Assembly (NCBI RefSeq): GCF_900323885.1
Contig: NZ_OOHJ01000018.1
Coordinates: 3,707,001-3,771,000 of the forward strand
Direction of reading: 5' to 3'
DNA from: [Actinomadura] parvosata subsp. kistnae
GTDB taxonomy: Bacteria > Actinomycetota > Actinomycetes > Streptosporangiales > Streptosporangiaceae
Length of the DNA: 64,000 nt
How positions within the stretch are numbered: position 1 is the first letter of the stretch; each line of letters begins with the position of its first letter. Positions 41,888-50,529 of this stretch are shown piece after piece. Position numbers and translations under genes: made by a program. The notes under the pieces were generated by a model. That model was given only the letters and a program-made list of their open reading frames with translations, was not told where the DNA came from and searched no databases.

Positions 41888-42709
41888 GTGCGCGAGCTCT
41901 CCGGCAAGGTCGCGGTGGTGACGGGTGCGGCAAGCGGCATCGGACGGGCGCTGGCCCTCCGGTTCGCGGCCGAGGGGATGACGTTGATGCTCGCCGACGT
42001 CGACTACGACGGGCTCGCGCGCACGGCCGCGATGGCGGGAGACGTCGAGGTGCTCACGCAGATCACCGACGTCTCCGACGCCTGGGCGGTGCGTCACCTG
42101 GCCAACCGCTGTTTCGGGGAGCTCGGGGCCGTCCACGTGCTGTGCAACAACGCGGGCGTCTTCCAGGGCGGCCACCTGTGGACCCGCGACGAGGAGGACT
42201 TCTCCTGGCTGCTCGGCGTGAACCTGTGGGGCGTGCTGCACGGCGTCCACGAGTTCGTGCCGCGCATGATCGAGCAGGACACCGAGGGCCACGTCGTCAA
42301 CACCGTCTCCGTCGCGGGCCTGTTCGCCCGGCCGGGGGCGGGCGGGTACGCGGTGACCAAGTACGCGGCGCTGGCCGCCTCGCTGGCGCTGGCCCAGGAC
42401 CTGGCCGCCACCGGGTCCAAGCTGCGCGTGAGCGCGCTGTGCCCGGGGGCGGTCAGGACCCGCATCGGCGAGTCCGACCGCACCCGCCCGCCCGGCCTGG
42501 CCGTCACCCCGACCCCCGACGAGGTGGAGTCGCGGGAGTCGGTCAGCAGGGCGGCCGAGCGCGGCATCGAGCCGTCGGAGGTGGCCGACCTGGTCGTGGC
42601 GGGCATACGCGAGGAGCGGTTCCTGCTGCTGACCGACCCCAAGTACGCCGACCGCCTGCGCGAGCAGACGGAAACCCTGCTGACCGGCAGCCTGCCCGAC
42701 TACCGGTGA
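41888..42709 (+). CDS. short-chain dehydrogenase/reductase
   Basis: 273 residues, classical SDR fold. VTGAASGIGRALALRFAAEG binds NAD(P), CNNAGVF is the conserved strand, NTVSVAG holds the catalytic Ser and YAVTKYAALAASLALAQDL the Tyr and Lys, CPGAVRT follows. Start GTG 41888 with AGGGAGG 7 bases upstream. Substrate unknown. The DNA right after its stop repeats the sequence of its 3' end (CTGCCCG blocks), as seen at other genes here. Confidence 0.88.
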   Translation: MRELSGKVAVVTGAASGIGRALALRFAAEGMTLMLADVDYDGLARTAAMAGDVEVLTQITDVSDAWAVRHLANRCFGELGAVHVLCNNAGVFQGGHLWTRDEEDFSWLLGVNLWGVLHGVHEFVPRMIEQDTEGHVVNTVSVAGLFARPGAGGYAVTKYAALAASLALAQDLAATGSKLRVSALCPGAVRTRIGESDRTRPPGLAVTPTPDEVESRESVSRAAERGIEPSEVADLVVAGIREERFLLLTDPKYADRLREQTETLLTGSLPDYR

Positions 42710-42741
42710 CCGCCTGCCCGTGCCCGGCTGCCCGTGTCCGC

Positions 42742-43647
42742 CTACCAGTGGCGGTCGTGGGCGAGCATCCGCACCACCGTGCCGCTGCCCGGCCTGACCA
42801 GCACCCGTACGGAGTCGCCCGGCAGCACGTCCTGGTAGAGCCCCTCCTCGATCTCGAACGCGGTGGCCTTGGCCGAGCTGCCGTCGTGCAGGGCGATGTA
42901 GTAGCGGCCGGTGTCGGCCCACCGCTTGACGACGTGCCCGGTGATCTCCTGGCGGCGGGGGAGCGGCCGGGCGGGCACGATCTCGCCGCTGCTCCAGCCG
43001 CTGCCCGTGAAGATCCACTCCGGCTCGGAGCCGGCCGGGCCCGCCTGCGCGACCTCGCGCCCGCGCGCCGTCAGGACGAACCCGCGCCCGCCCATGAGCA
43101 GCCCGACGCCCGCCACGAACGACACCGCCGTGGCGATGATCCCCGGCCACGACACGCCGGACGCCGCGACGGTGACCCACCAGGGGACGGCGAGCCCGGC
43201 CGCCAGCAGCACCGGGACGAGCAGGCTCGGCCAGCGCCGCCGCGCCAGGCCCAGGTCGATGGCGTGCCGGCGGACGAGGGGGACGAACGCGCGGTCGAGC
43301 TCGGACGCCGGCGGCATGAGGTCGATGACCGCGACCTCGGGGGCGTCGCCGAGGCGGGCGCGTACCTGCTCCATGGCCCACCGCTCGTAGGCCGGCAGCG
43401 GCTCCCGCGGCGGGGGCCGCAGGGACAGGTGGTCGCCCTCGATCGCCACCCACCCGCGTTCGGCCAGCTCGAACAGCGCGGAATGGAACACCTCCTGAGC
43501 CCGCGTGCCGCGTAAGAGGTCGGCCACGGGCGCGGGCGCGGGCCCCTCGGGGCCCGGCCCGGGGTGGTGCCTGCTGGACACCTTGAAGGCGGCCGCGAGC
43601 GTGGCGACCCACAGGGCCCACGCCGCCGCCGGCCAGACAAGATCCAT
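42742..43647 (-). CDS. membrane protein of unknown function
   Basis: 301 residues. One helix at the N-terminus (LVWPAAAWALWVATLAAAF) and a pair near the middle (SLLVPVLLAAGLAVPWW; ISWPGII-like ATAVSFVAGVGLLMGGRGFVL). Between them is a charged domain including AQEVFHSALFELAERGWVAIEGDHL, a winged-helix-like pattern, and the C-terminus is soluble (RYYIALHDGSSAKATAFEIEEGLYQDV). I recognise no family for certain; parts resemble DUF2207-type membrane proteins. It diverges from guaA by 96 bases. Confidence 0.72.
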   Translation of the reverse strand: MDLVWPAAAWALWVATLAAAFKVSSRHHPGPGPEGPAPAPVADLLRGTRAQEVFHSALFELAERGWVAIEGDHLSLRPPPREPLPAYERWAMEQVRARLGDAPEVAVIDLMPPASELDRAFVPLVRRHAIDLGLARRRWPSLLVPVLLAAGLAVPWWVTVAASGVSWPGIIATAVSFVAGVGLLMGGRGFVLTARGREVAQAGPAGSEPEWIFTGSGWSSGEIVPARPLPRRQEITGHVVKRWADTGRYYIALHDGSSAKATAFEIEEGLYQDVLPGDSVRVLVRPGSGTVVRMLAHDRHW

Positions 43648-43743
43648 TGTTCTGTGTTAGCACGTCGGCCGGTGCCAGGCCAGGTGTAAGGGCCAAGGCC
43701 GATACACTGGGTGCACCGCATTCGCCTTTGGGGGGTTCTCACG

Positions 43744-45291
43744 GTGTCTGAATTCGACACAGTGCTGGTGGTCGACTTCGGCGCACAGTACGCGCAGCTC
43801 ATCGCCAGGCGGGTGCGCGAGTGCCACGTCTACTCCGAGATCGTGCCCTCGACCATGCCGGTCGAGGAGATGATGGCGAAGAACCCGAAGGCGATCATCC
43901 TGTCCGGCGGTCCTTCCTCGGTCTACGCCGAGGGCGCCCCGCCGGTGCCCCACGGGTTGTTCTCCACGGGCGTGCCCACGTTCGGCATCTGCTACGGCTT
44001 CCAGGCCATGGCGCAGGCGCTGGGCGGCGAGGTCGCCCGCACCGGCGTCGCCGAGTACGGCGGCACCGCCCTGGAGGTGCTCGATGAGGGCGTCATCTTC
44101 GCGGGCCTGCCCGCCAGCCAGACCGTGTGGATGTCCCACGGCGACAGCGTGGCGGCGGCGCCCGAGGGCTTCGCGGTGACGGCCTCCACCCGCGAGACGC
44201 CGGTCGCCGCGTTCGAGCACGTCGAGCGGGGCCTCTACGGCGTGCAGTTCCACCCGGAGGTGCTGCACAGCGAGCACGGCCAGGCCGTGCTCAAGCACTT
44301 CCTCGACGCGGCCGGCTGCCGCCCGTCGTGGACGATGCTCAACATCGTCGAAGACTCCGTCGAGGCCGTGCGCCGCCAGGTCGGCGACGGCCGCGCCATC
44401 TGCGCGCTGTCGGGCGGCGTCGACTCCGCCGTGGCCGCCGCGATCGTGCAGCGTGCCATCGGCGAGCGGCTGACCTGCGTGTTCGTCGATCACGGCCTGC
44501 TGCGCAAGGGCGAGGCCGAGCAGGTCGAGCGCGACTTCGTCGCCGCCACGGGCGTCAAGCTGCGCGTGGTCGACGCCTCCGAGCGCTTCATCAAGGCCCT
44601 CGAAGGCGTCACCGACCCGGAGGAGAAGCGCAAGATCATCGGCCGCGAGTTCATCCGCGTCTTCGAGGACGAGCAGCGCGCCATCATGGCCGACGGCCCC
44701 GTGGAGTTCCTGGTCCAGGGCACGCTCTACCCCGACGTCGTGGAGTCCGGCGGCGGCACCGGCACCGCCAACATCAAGTCCCACCACAACGTCGGCGGCC
44801 TGCCCGAAGACCTGCAGTTCAAGCTGGTCGAGCCGCTGCGGGCGCTGTTCAAGGACGAAGTGCGCCGCGCCGGCGAAGAGCTCGGCCTGCCCGCCGCCAT
44901 GGTGTGGCGCCAGCCGTTCCCCGGCCCCGGCCTCGGCATCCGCATCGTCGGCGAGGTCACCCGCGACCGGCTGGCCATCCTGCGCGAGGCCGACGCCATC
45001 GCCCGCGAGGAGCTGTCGCGCGCGGGGCTCGACCGGCAGATCTGGCAGTGCCCGGTGGTGCTGCTGGCCGACGTCCGCTCGGTGGGCGTGCAGGGCGACG
45101 GCCGTACGTACGGGCACCCGGTGGTGCTGCGGCCCGTCACCTCCGAAGACGCGATGACGGCCGACTGGGCGCGGGTGCCTTACGACGTGCTGTCGCGCAT
45201 CTCCACCCGCATCACCAACGAGGTGCGCGAGATCAACCGCGTGGTGCTCGACGTGACGAGCAAGCCGCCGGGCACCATCGAGTGGGAGTGA
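43744..45291 (+). CDS. guaA: GMP synthase (glutamine-hydrolysing)
   Basis: 515 residues from GTG 43744; an upstream ATG at 43711 adds residues outside the family. The class I amidotransferase domain has FGICYGFQAMAQ (Cys) and the GVQFHPEVLHSE His-Glu pair; the ATP pyrophosphatase domain has LSGGVDSAVAA; the C-terminal dimer domain ends in DVTSKPPGTIEWE. It converts XMP to GMP with ATP and glutamine, completing the pathway started by guaB at 19-20 kb. Preceded by GGGGGG, 9 bases from the start. Confidence 0.97.
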   Translation: MSEFDTVLVVDFGAQYAQLIARRVRECHVYSEIVPSTMPVEEMMAKNPKAIILSGGPSSVYAEGAPPVPHGLFSTGVPTFGICYGFQAMAQALGGEVARTGVAEYGGTALEVLDEGVIFAGLPASQTVWMSHGDSVAAAPEGFAVTASTRETPVAAFEHVERGLYGVQFHPEVLHSEHGQAVLKHFLDAAGCRPSWTMLNIVEDSVEAVRRQVGDGRAICALSGGVDSAVAAAIVQRAIGERLTCVFVDHGLLRKGEAEQVERDFVAATGVKLRVVDASERFIKALEGVTDPEEKRKIIGREFIRVFEDEQRAIMADGPVEFLVQGTLYPDVVESGGGTGTANIKSHHNVGGLPEDLQFKLVEPLRALFKDEVRRAGEELGLPAAMVWRQPFPGPGLGIRIVGEVTRDRLAILREADAIAREELSRAGLDRQIWQCPVVLLADVRSVGVQGDGRTYGHPVVLRPVTSEDAMTADWARVPYDVLSRISTRITNEVREINRVVLDVTSKPPGTIEWE

Positions 45292-45298
45292 CCCGCCC

Positions 45299-45505
45299 TT
45301 ACGCCAGCTCGTAGCCCGCTTCCTCCACGGCGGCCCGCACGTCGCCGGGGTCGAGCGGGGTGTCGCTGGTCACCTTCACCATGCCGGTGGCGACGTCCAC
45401 CGTCACGGTGCTCACGCCGGGGATGCGCTCGATCTCCTCGGTGACGAATCCGGCGCAGTGGCCGCACGCCATGCCGGTCACCGTGTACGTGCTCGTCGTC
45501 GTCAT
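45299..45505 (-). CDS. small HMA-domain copper chaperone-like protein
   Basis: 68-residue single heavy-metal-associated domain. The metal site is GMACGHCAG with both cysteines, and the rest (VTEEIERIPGVSTVTVDVATGMVKV) is the ferredoxin-like fold of CopZ/Atx1. It would deliver Cu(I) within the cytosol, normally to a CopA ATPase, but no such ATPase is nearby. The start overlaps the end of the gene before it (ATGA), and its end is 7 bases from guaA's end. Confidence 0.9.
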   Translation of the reverse strand: MTTTSTYTVTGMACGHCAGFVTEEIERIPGVSTVTVDVATGMVKVTSDTPLDPGDVRAAVEEAGYELA

Positions 45506-45876
45506 GCCGGCAGCGCCCGGGTCAGCATGTGGGCCTCGCGCATCCGGCCGTCGGGGGCGAAGCGGCCGAAGAAGTACACGTCCATCGCGAGATCCTTGCC
45601 GCGTTGCCGGATGTGCAGGGTGTAGCGGGCGGCGAGCCGGTCGCCGTCCATGACCGCGTCGTGCACCTCCATGCGCCCTTCGGGGCGGTTCTTGCGGATG
45701 GGGCGGGTGTGGGCGATGAGCTTGTCGCGGTCCATGCGGTGGCCGTCGGCGATCTGCACGATGTCGGGGGTGTGGTAGCGGTCGATGATCGCGGCCGGGT
45801 CCTCGTCGGTGTTCACCAGGTCTGAGGTCAGCGAGGAGATGAAGTCGCTGATGAACGTCTTCGGGTCGGTCTTCAT
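45502..45876 (-). CDS. SnoaL-like/NTF2-like protein
   Basis: 124 residues: SLTSDLVNTDEDPAAIIDRYHTPDIVQIADGHRMDRDKLIAHTRPIRKN is the NTF2-like core, followed by MDGDRLAARYTLHIRQRGKDLAMDVYFFGRF. Possibly an enzyme or ligand binder; unknown. It is the first gene of a two-gene unit with the HMA protein and faces a TetR gene across a shared control region, so it is probably repressed by it. Confidence 0.82.
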   Translation of the reverse strand: MKTDPKTFISDFISSLTSDLVNTDEDPAAIIDRYHTPDIVQIADGHRMDRDKLIAHTRPIRKNRPEGRMEVHDAVMDGDRLAARYTLHIRQRGKDLAMDVYFFGRFAPDGRMREAHMLTRALPA

Positions 45877-45900
45877 GCTGCTCCCGGGATTCGCCTAACT

Positions 45901-45915
45901 CTTACGCGCTGTAAG
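45901..45915. promoter_or_regulatory. TetR-type operator between divergent genes
   Basis: CTTAC-GCGCT-GTAAG, flanked by an ACTCTTAC on the left and a further GTGTAAGAG just before the TetR start at 45953. It lies in the 76-base gap of a TetR gene and the SnoaL-like/HMA pair. Confidence 0.6.
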
Positions 45916-45952
45916 ATATACACGTCCCGCTAACTTGGACAAGGTGTAAGAG

Positions 45953-46528
45953 ATGAGTGCGCGCAACCTTCGTGCCGACGCCCGCCGCAGCCGGGCCGCC
46001 ATCCTGGAGGCGGCCACCGGGCTGCTCGACGCCGACCCCGACGCCAGCGTCGACGCCATCGCCGCGGCCGCAGGCGTGAGCAGGCAGACCGTCTACGCGC
46101 ACTTCCCGTCGCGGGACCGGCTGCTGGAGGCCGTCCTCGCGCACCTCACCGAGCAGACGGTCGCCGCCATGGACGCCGCCGACCCCGGGGAGGGCCCGGC
46201 GGCCGAGGTGCTGCTGCGGCTGCTCGACGCCGGCGAGCGAGTGGCCGGGCGCCACCCCGCCCTCCTCCAGCGCCTGGGCTCGCTGCCCGTCACCCCCGAG
46301 GCCGACCACGACCGCCACGCGCCGGTCGCCGAACGGCTGGAGCGGGTGATCCGGCGCGGCCAGGAGGCCGGCGAGTTCGACCCCGACGTACCGGCGGAAT
46401 GGCTGGTCGCGGTCACGATCAGGCTCGCGCACGCGGCGAGCGAGCAGGCCGCCGCCGGCCGGATGTCACCGGAGGAGTCCAAGCGGGCCCTGCACACCAC
46501 CCTCCTCCGGGCCCTCGCCGCCCCCTGA
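45953..46528 (+). CDS. TetR family transcriptional regulator
   Basis: 191 residues. The helix-turn-helix is AATGLLDADPDASVDAIAAAAGVSRQTVYAHFPSRDRLLEAVLAH. The C-terminal domain is of the TetR_C type with HPALLQRLG and AEWLVAVTIRLAHAASEQAA. It probably represses itself and the divergent SnoaL-like/HMA genes through the palindrome in the gap. Ligand unknown. Confidence 0.88.
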   Translation: MSARNLRADARRSRAAILEAATGLLDADPDASVDAIAAAAGVSRQTVYAHFPSRDRLLEAVLAHLTEQTVAAMDAADPGEGPAAEVLLRLLDAGERVAGRHPALLQRLGSLPVTPEADHDRHAPVAERLERVIRRGQEAGEFDPDVPAEWLVAVTIRLAHAASEQAAAGRMSPEESKRALHTTLLRALAAP

Positions 46529-46632
46529 GCCCGCGCCCCCCGAAATTCCCCGGCCGTGATCTGTATCAAAACGCGGTGAGCCGGCTCCTGACAGTCGGGG
46601 CGAGTCCGGCCGATCCAGGGGGGACGCACAAC

Positions 46633-48525
46633 GTGGGCGTCACACGAGACATGCACCAAGTCCCGCGCGGCAACATCACCTTCGCCATCCTGGCGGGCGA
46701 GCGCGCCCTGTCCGTGGACGGCGACCTGCGGGCCGCCCGCTACTGGTTCGACACCGCCTACCAGGACGCCGAGCTGGGCGGCGACCCCGAGCAGATGGGC
46801 CGCGCCGCGCTCGGGCTGAGCGGCGTGTGGGTGCACGAGCACCGCACCTGCGCCGACTGGGAGCGCGTACGCACCCGCCAGCGGCACGCCCTGCGGCGGC
46901 TGGACCCCCGCTCGACGCTGGCCCTGCGGCTGCGCGCCCGGCAGGCCGCCGAGGAGGACTACCGCGCCGGCACCCACGACGCCATCCTCCGGCTCCTCGA
47001 CCGGGCCCGCGCCGCCGGCGACCCCGTGGCGCTGGCGGAGACGCTGAGCCTGGCCCACAACTGCCTGCTCGGCCCCGAGCACGGGGAGCGGCGCCTGCGG
47101 CTGGCCCAGGAGCTGATCGGGCAGGCCGTCCGCACCGGCCGCCGCGGCGACGCGCTGATGGGGCTGCTGCTGCGGACCGTCGACCTGTTCCTTGAGGCGT
47201 CGCCGACGGCCGAGCGCAGCCTCGAAGAGCTGCAGGGCATGCTGGCCGCCAAGGAGCACCGGGCGATCGGGTTCGTGGTCAGCGCGATGAGGGTGATGCT
47301 GAGCATCCGCGCCGGCCGCTTCGAGGAGGCCGAGACGCTGGCGGCGGCCTGCGCCGAGTTCGGCGACGCCACCGGCGACGTGGACGCCACCGGCTGGTAC
47401 GGCTGGCAGCTCGTCGCCATCCGCTGGCTCCAGGGGCGCGGCGCCGAGCTGGTGCCCGCCCTGTCGGAAATGGTGCACTCGCCCACCCTCAGCGCCCTCG
47501 ACAACTCCTACCTGGCCAGCCTGGCCGCGGCCGCCGCCGACGCGGGCGACCGCCGCACGGCCGAAGGGCTGCTGGCCCGCCTGCGAGGGACGGAGCTGCC
47601 GCGCTCCAGCACGTGGATGACGTCCATGTACTTCATGGGGGAGGCCGCGCACCTGCTGCGCGACACCGAGACCGCCGCATACGTGTACGCCGCGCTCACC
47701 CCGTTCGCCGACCTGCCGGTGATCGCCGGCCACGGCGTCACCTGCCTAGGCTCCGCGCACCACCCCCTGGGCATGGCCGCGCTCACGCTCGGCGACGCCG
47801 GCCGGGCGGTCGAGCACCTGCGCACCGCCGTCCGCCAGAACCTGGCGCTGGGGCACTGGCCCGCCACCGTGCTGTCCCGGCACCGGCTCGGGCAGGCGCT
47901 CGCGCTCAAGGGCGACCCCGGCGACGAGGGGCCCGGCGCGGCGCGGGAGGCCGCCGAGCTCGGCATGGTGCTGCCGAAGGCGAGCGTGCGGCCCGACGCG
48001 CCCAGGGGCCTGTGCCGCTGCCGCCGGCGCGGCCTGCACTGGCTGCTGGAGCTGGACGGGCGCAGCGCGCTGGTCAGCCACAGCGTCGGCATGGGGTACC
48101 TGGCGGCGCTGATGGCCAACCCCGGCCAGGAGATCCCCGCCATCGACCTGGCCGCCGGGGCGGAGGCCGCCAGGAGCACGGCGAGCTCGGAGCAGCCGGT
48201 GCTGGACGACGTGGCCAGGCGGACGTACAAGGAGCGGCTGGCGCGGCTGGAGGGCGAGATCGACGAGCTGGAGTCGATGCACGACCTGGAGCGGGCCGCC
48301 GCGCTGCGCATCGAGCGCGACTGGCTGCTGACCGAGCTGACCGCGGCCACCGGCATCGGCGGGCGGGCCCGGCCGTTCGCGGGCAGCGAGGAGCGGGCCA
48401 GGATCGCCGTCGGCAAGGCCATCTGGCGGGCGGTCGACCGCGTCGCGGCGGTCGACGCGGCCATCGGCGAGGAGCTGCGCGCCACCGTCCGCACGGGCGC
48501 CCGCTGCTGCTACCAGCCCCACTGA
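46633..48525 (+). CDS. helical repeat (TPR-like) regulatory-type protein without DNA-binding domain
   Basis: 630 residues from GTG 46633 (GGGGGG 9 bases upstream); ATG 46651 is possible. Nearly all alpha-helical with TPR-like pairs (RAARYWFDTAYQDAELGGDPEQMGRAALGLSGVWVHEH, HPLGMAALTLGDAGRAVEHLRTAVRQNLALGHW). The C-terminal part has a charged helix KERLARLEGEIDELESMHDLERA and ends in AIWRAVDRVAAVDAAIGEELRATVRTGARCCY. A similar ending, with the RTGxxCxY pattern, is found at the end of many actinobacterial ATPase/SARP-type regulators. Here no winged helix or ATPase is present. Function unknown. Confidence 0.78.
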   Translation: MGVTRDMHQVPRGNITFAILAGERALSVDGDLRAARYWFDTAYQDAELGGDPEQMGRAALGLSGVWVHEHRTCADWERVRTRQRHALRRLDPRSTLALRLRARQAAEEDYRAGTHDAILRLLDRARAAGDPVALAETLSLAHNCLLGPEHGERRLRLAQELIGQAVRTGRRGDALMGLLLRTVDLFLEASPTAERSLEELQGMLAAKEHRAIGFVVSAMRVMLSIRAGRFEEAETLAAACAEFGDATGDVDATGWYGWQLVAIRWLQGRGAELVPALSEMVHSPTLSALDNSYLASLAAAAADAGDRRTAEGLLARLRGTELPRSSTWMTSMYFMGEAAHLLRDTETAAYVYAALTPFADLPVIAGHGVTCLGSAHHPLGMAALTLGDAGRAVEHLRTAVRQNLALGHWPATVLSRHRLGQALALKGDPGDEGPGAAREAAELGMVLPKASVRPDAPRGLCRCRRRGLHWLLELDGRSALVSHSVGMGYLAALMANPGQEIPAIDLAAGAEAARSTASSEQPVLDDVARRTYKERLARLEGEIDELESMHDLERAAALRIERDWLLTELTAATGIGGRARPFAGSEERARIAVGKAIWRAVDRVAAVDAAIGEELRATVRTGARCCYQPH

Positions 48526-48617
48526 CCGGTCGGCGCGGCGCGCCCCACTGACCTGCGGTCCCGCACGCGACGGGAGGGCGGGGCGGGGGGAGCCGCTCCG
48601 CCCTCGCGCCCGGCAGG

Positions 48618-49115
48618 TCAGAAGGACTGCTGGATCTGCGGCGAGCTGAAGCTCCTGATCACCCCGAAGCGGGAGTCGTTGACCTTGATCCGGGCGAGCA
48701 CCTCGTCCACGTCGTTGAAGTCCTCGTCGAGCCAGATCCTGGGCATGAGGACGGACCCCTCGCCGCTGAGCCCGGCGTCGGCCGAGGCGCCCACGTTCGT
48801 GATGGGAACGCTGAAGAGGTATCCGCTGCTGTCGTCGGCGAACACCGCGGCGGTGAAGGGGTCGCCGGGCGCGTCGATGATCTGCTGGGCGGGCACCTGC
48901 CCGATCCGCCAGTCGATGCCGATGGTGACGCGGAAGAGCCCGCCGCCGGCGTCGTCGATCGTCAGGCACACGTTGCTGCTGGACTGGCCCGTGCAGGCCT
49001 GCGCCGCGTGGGCGGGCTGCCCGATCAGGACGATCGCGGCGACGGGCGCCAGCACGACGCCCAGCACACGCAGGAGCCCGCGCCGGGCGCCGGCTCGGGG
49101 TCTGTTCGGATTCAC
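48618..49115 (-). CDS. small secreted protein of unknown function
   Basis: 165 residues from GTG 49115 with GGAG 6 bases upstream. The start is a signal peptide (RGLLRVLGVVLAPVAAIVLIGQPAHA, cleavage after AHA). The mature part (QACTGQSSSNVCLTIDDAGGGLFRVTIGIDW) has two cysteines and looks strand-rich, ending DEVLARIKVNDSRFGVIRSF. I recognise no family. Transcribed alone, divergent from the phosphatase-containing signalling module 236 bases away. Confidence 0.75.
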   Translation of the reverse strand: MNPNRPRAGARRGLLRVLGVVLAPVAAIVLIGQPAHAAQACTGQSSSNVCLTIDDAGGGLFRVTIGIDWRIGQVPAQQIIDAPGDPFTAAVFADDSSGYLFSVPITNVGASADAGLSGEGSVLMPRIWLDEDFNDVDEVLARIKVNDSRFGVIRSFSSPQIQQSF

Positions 49116-49350
49116 GGTGATCTCCAAGGGACTCGGGCGCCGTCCTCCGGCGGACGGCGGCTCGCCCCCAAGGCGTTCCATCTCGCGACGGCCGGCGGAA
49201 CGGCTCGTGCCGCCCCCGTGCCACCTCTCCGAAATCAGTACGAATACATTCGATAATTGAGGGAAGGGAGGCATCTCCTGGGCCAACGCGGACCGCGGTT
49301 GGCAAGGGGGTGCCCGTGACCCGCGGTTCGGAAGGAGTGGCGAAGCCCGC

Positions 49351-50529
49351 ATGTCCCATGCGAGCGAGTACGGCAGGCAGCCGCTGGTGTTGCTCGTCGA
49401 GGACGATCCGCAGGACGCGTTGATCGTCGAGGAGCTGCTGGAGGACAGCGGTCTGTCCGTACGCCTGGAGTGGGCGCGCTCCGTGGACGAGGCCCGGCGG
49501 GCCCTGGTCCGGTTGCGGCCCCAGTGCGTGCTGCTCGACCTCGGCCTGCCCGACGCGTACGAGTTCTCGGCCCTGTCGGCCGTGATCGAGGAGGCGGGCG
49601 ACGCGGCCGTGGTGGTGCTCACGGGCCTGGCCGAGGAGCAGGCGGGCCTCGCGGCCGTGACGGCCGGCGCTCAGGACTACCTGGTCAAGGGCCGGGTCGA
49701 GGCCGAGTGGCTGGGCCGCACGCTGCGGTACGCGATGCAGCGCAAGCAGGCCGAGCAGGCCGCCGTGGCGTTGCACGCCGAGCGGGTGCGCGCCAAGGAG
49801 AACGAGCGCCTGGAGCGCGGCCTGCTGCCCACGCCGCTGCTGCAGAGCATGCCGATCGAGGTGGCCTCGCGCTACCGGCCGAGCAGGGGCTCGGCCACGC
49901 TGGGCGGCGACTTCTTCGACGTCGTCGAATCCGACGACAAGGCCGTGCACGCGCTCATCGGCGACGTGTGCGGGCACGGCCCCGACGAGGCGGCGCTGGG
50001 CGTGTGCCTGCGCATCGCCTGGCGGGCGCTGGTGCTGAGCGGCGTGACCGGCGCGGCCCTGCTGCGCCGGCTCGAACGCATCCTGGAGGCCGAGCGGCCG
50101 GGGGCCGACATCTTCGTCACGCTGTCCACCCTCGTCCTCGAGCCCGACCAGCGCACGGTCCGCATCTGGCGGGCCGGCCACCCCGGCATGCTCCTGCACG
50201 ACGGCGACACCGTGAGCCTGACCGAGCCGGAGCCCAGCCTCGCGCTGGGCCTGCCGGTGGAGGCCGACTGGCACCAGGACGTGCTGGAGCTGCCCAAGGG
50301 CGGCGGCCTGACGCTGTACACCGACGGCCTGTTCGAGCGCCGCCTGCCCGGCGCGCCGCCGCGCTGGCTGGGCGAGGAGGGCCTGCTGGAGCTGGCCCGG
50401 CGGCACGCGCACCTCGACGGCGAGGGCTTCCTCGACGCGCTGCTCGCCGACGTCGAGGAGGTCACCGCGCCCGACGCGCCCGCCGACGACCTGGCCGTGG
50501 TGCACCTGCGGTGGAGAGAACGCGCATGA
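49351..50529 (+). CDS. receiver domain - PP2C (SpoIIE/RsbU-like) phosphatase
   Basis: 392 residues. An N-terminal CheY-like receiver (LVLLVEDDPQDALIVEELLE; phospho-acceptor Asp63 in CVLLDLGLP; Lys in QDYLVKGR) is joined by a helical linker (RYAMQRKQAEQAAVALHAERVRA) to a PP2C phosphatase domain (ASRYRPSRGSATLGGDFFDVV, ALIGDVCGHGPDEAALGV, LYTDGLFERR). In the RsbU pattern, phosphorylation would turn on dephosphorylation of an anti-anti-sigma factor. It begins a three-gene unit with histidine kinase and receiver, linked by ATGA overlaps. Confidence 0.93.
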   Translation: MSHASEYGRQPLVLLVEDDPQDALIVEELLEDSGLSVRLEWARSVDEARRALVRLRPQCVLLDLGLPDAYEFSALSAVIEEAGDAAVVVLTGLAEEQAGLAAVTAGAQDYLVKGRVEAEWLGRTLRYAMQRKQAEQAAVALHAERVRAKENERLERGLLPTPLLQSMPIEVASRYRPSRGSATLGGDFFDVVESDDKAVHALIGDVCGHGPDEAALGVCLRIAWRALVLSGVTGAALLRRLERILEAERPGADIFVTLSTLVLEPDQRTVRIWRAGHPGMLLHDGDTVSLTEPEPSLALGLPVEADWHQDVLELPKGGGLTLYTDGLFERRLPGAPPRWLGEEGLLELARRHAHLDGEGFLDALLADVEEVTAPDAPADDLAVVHLRWRERA

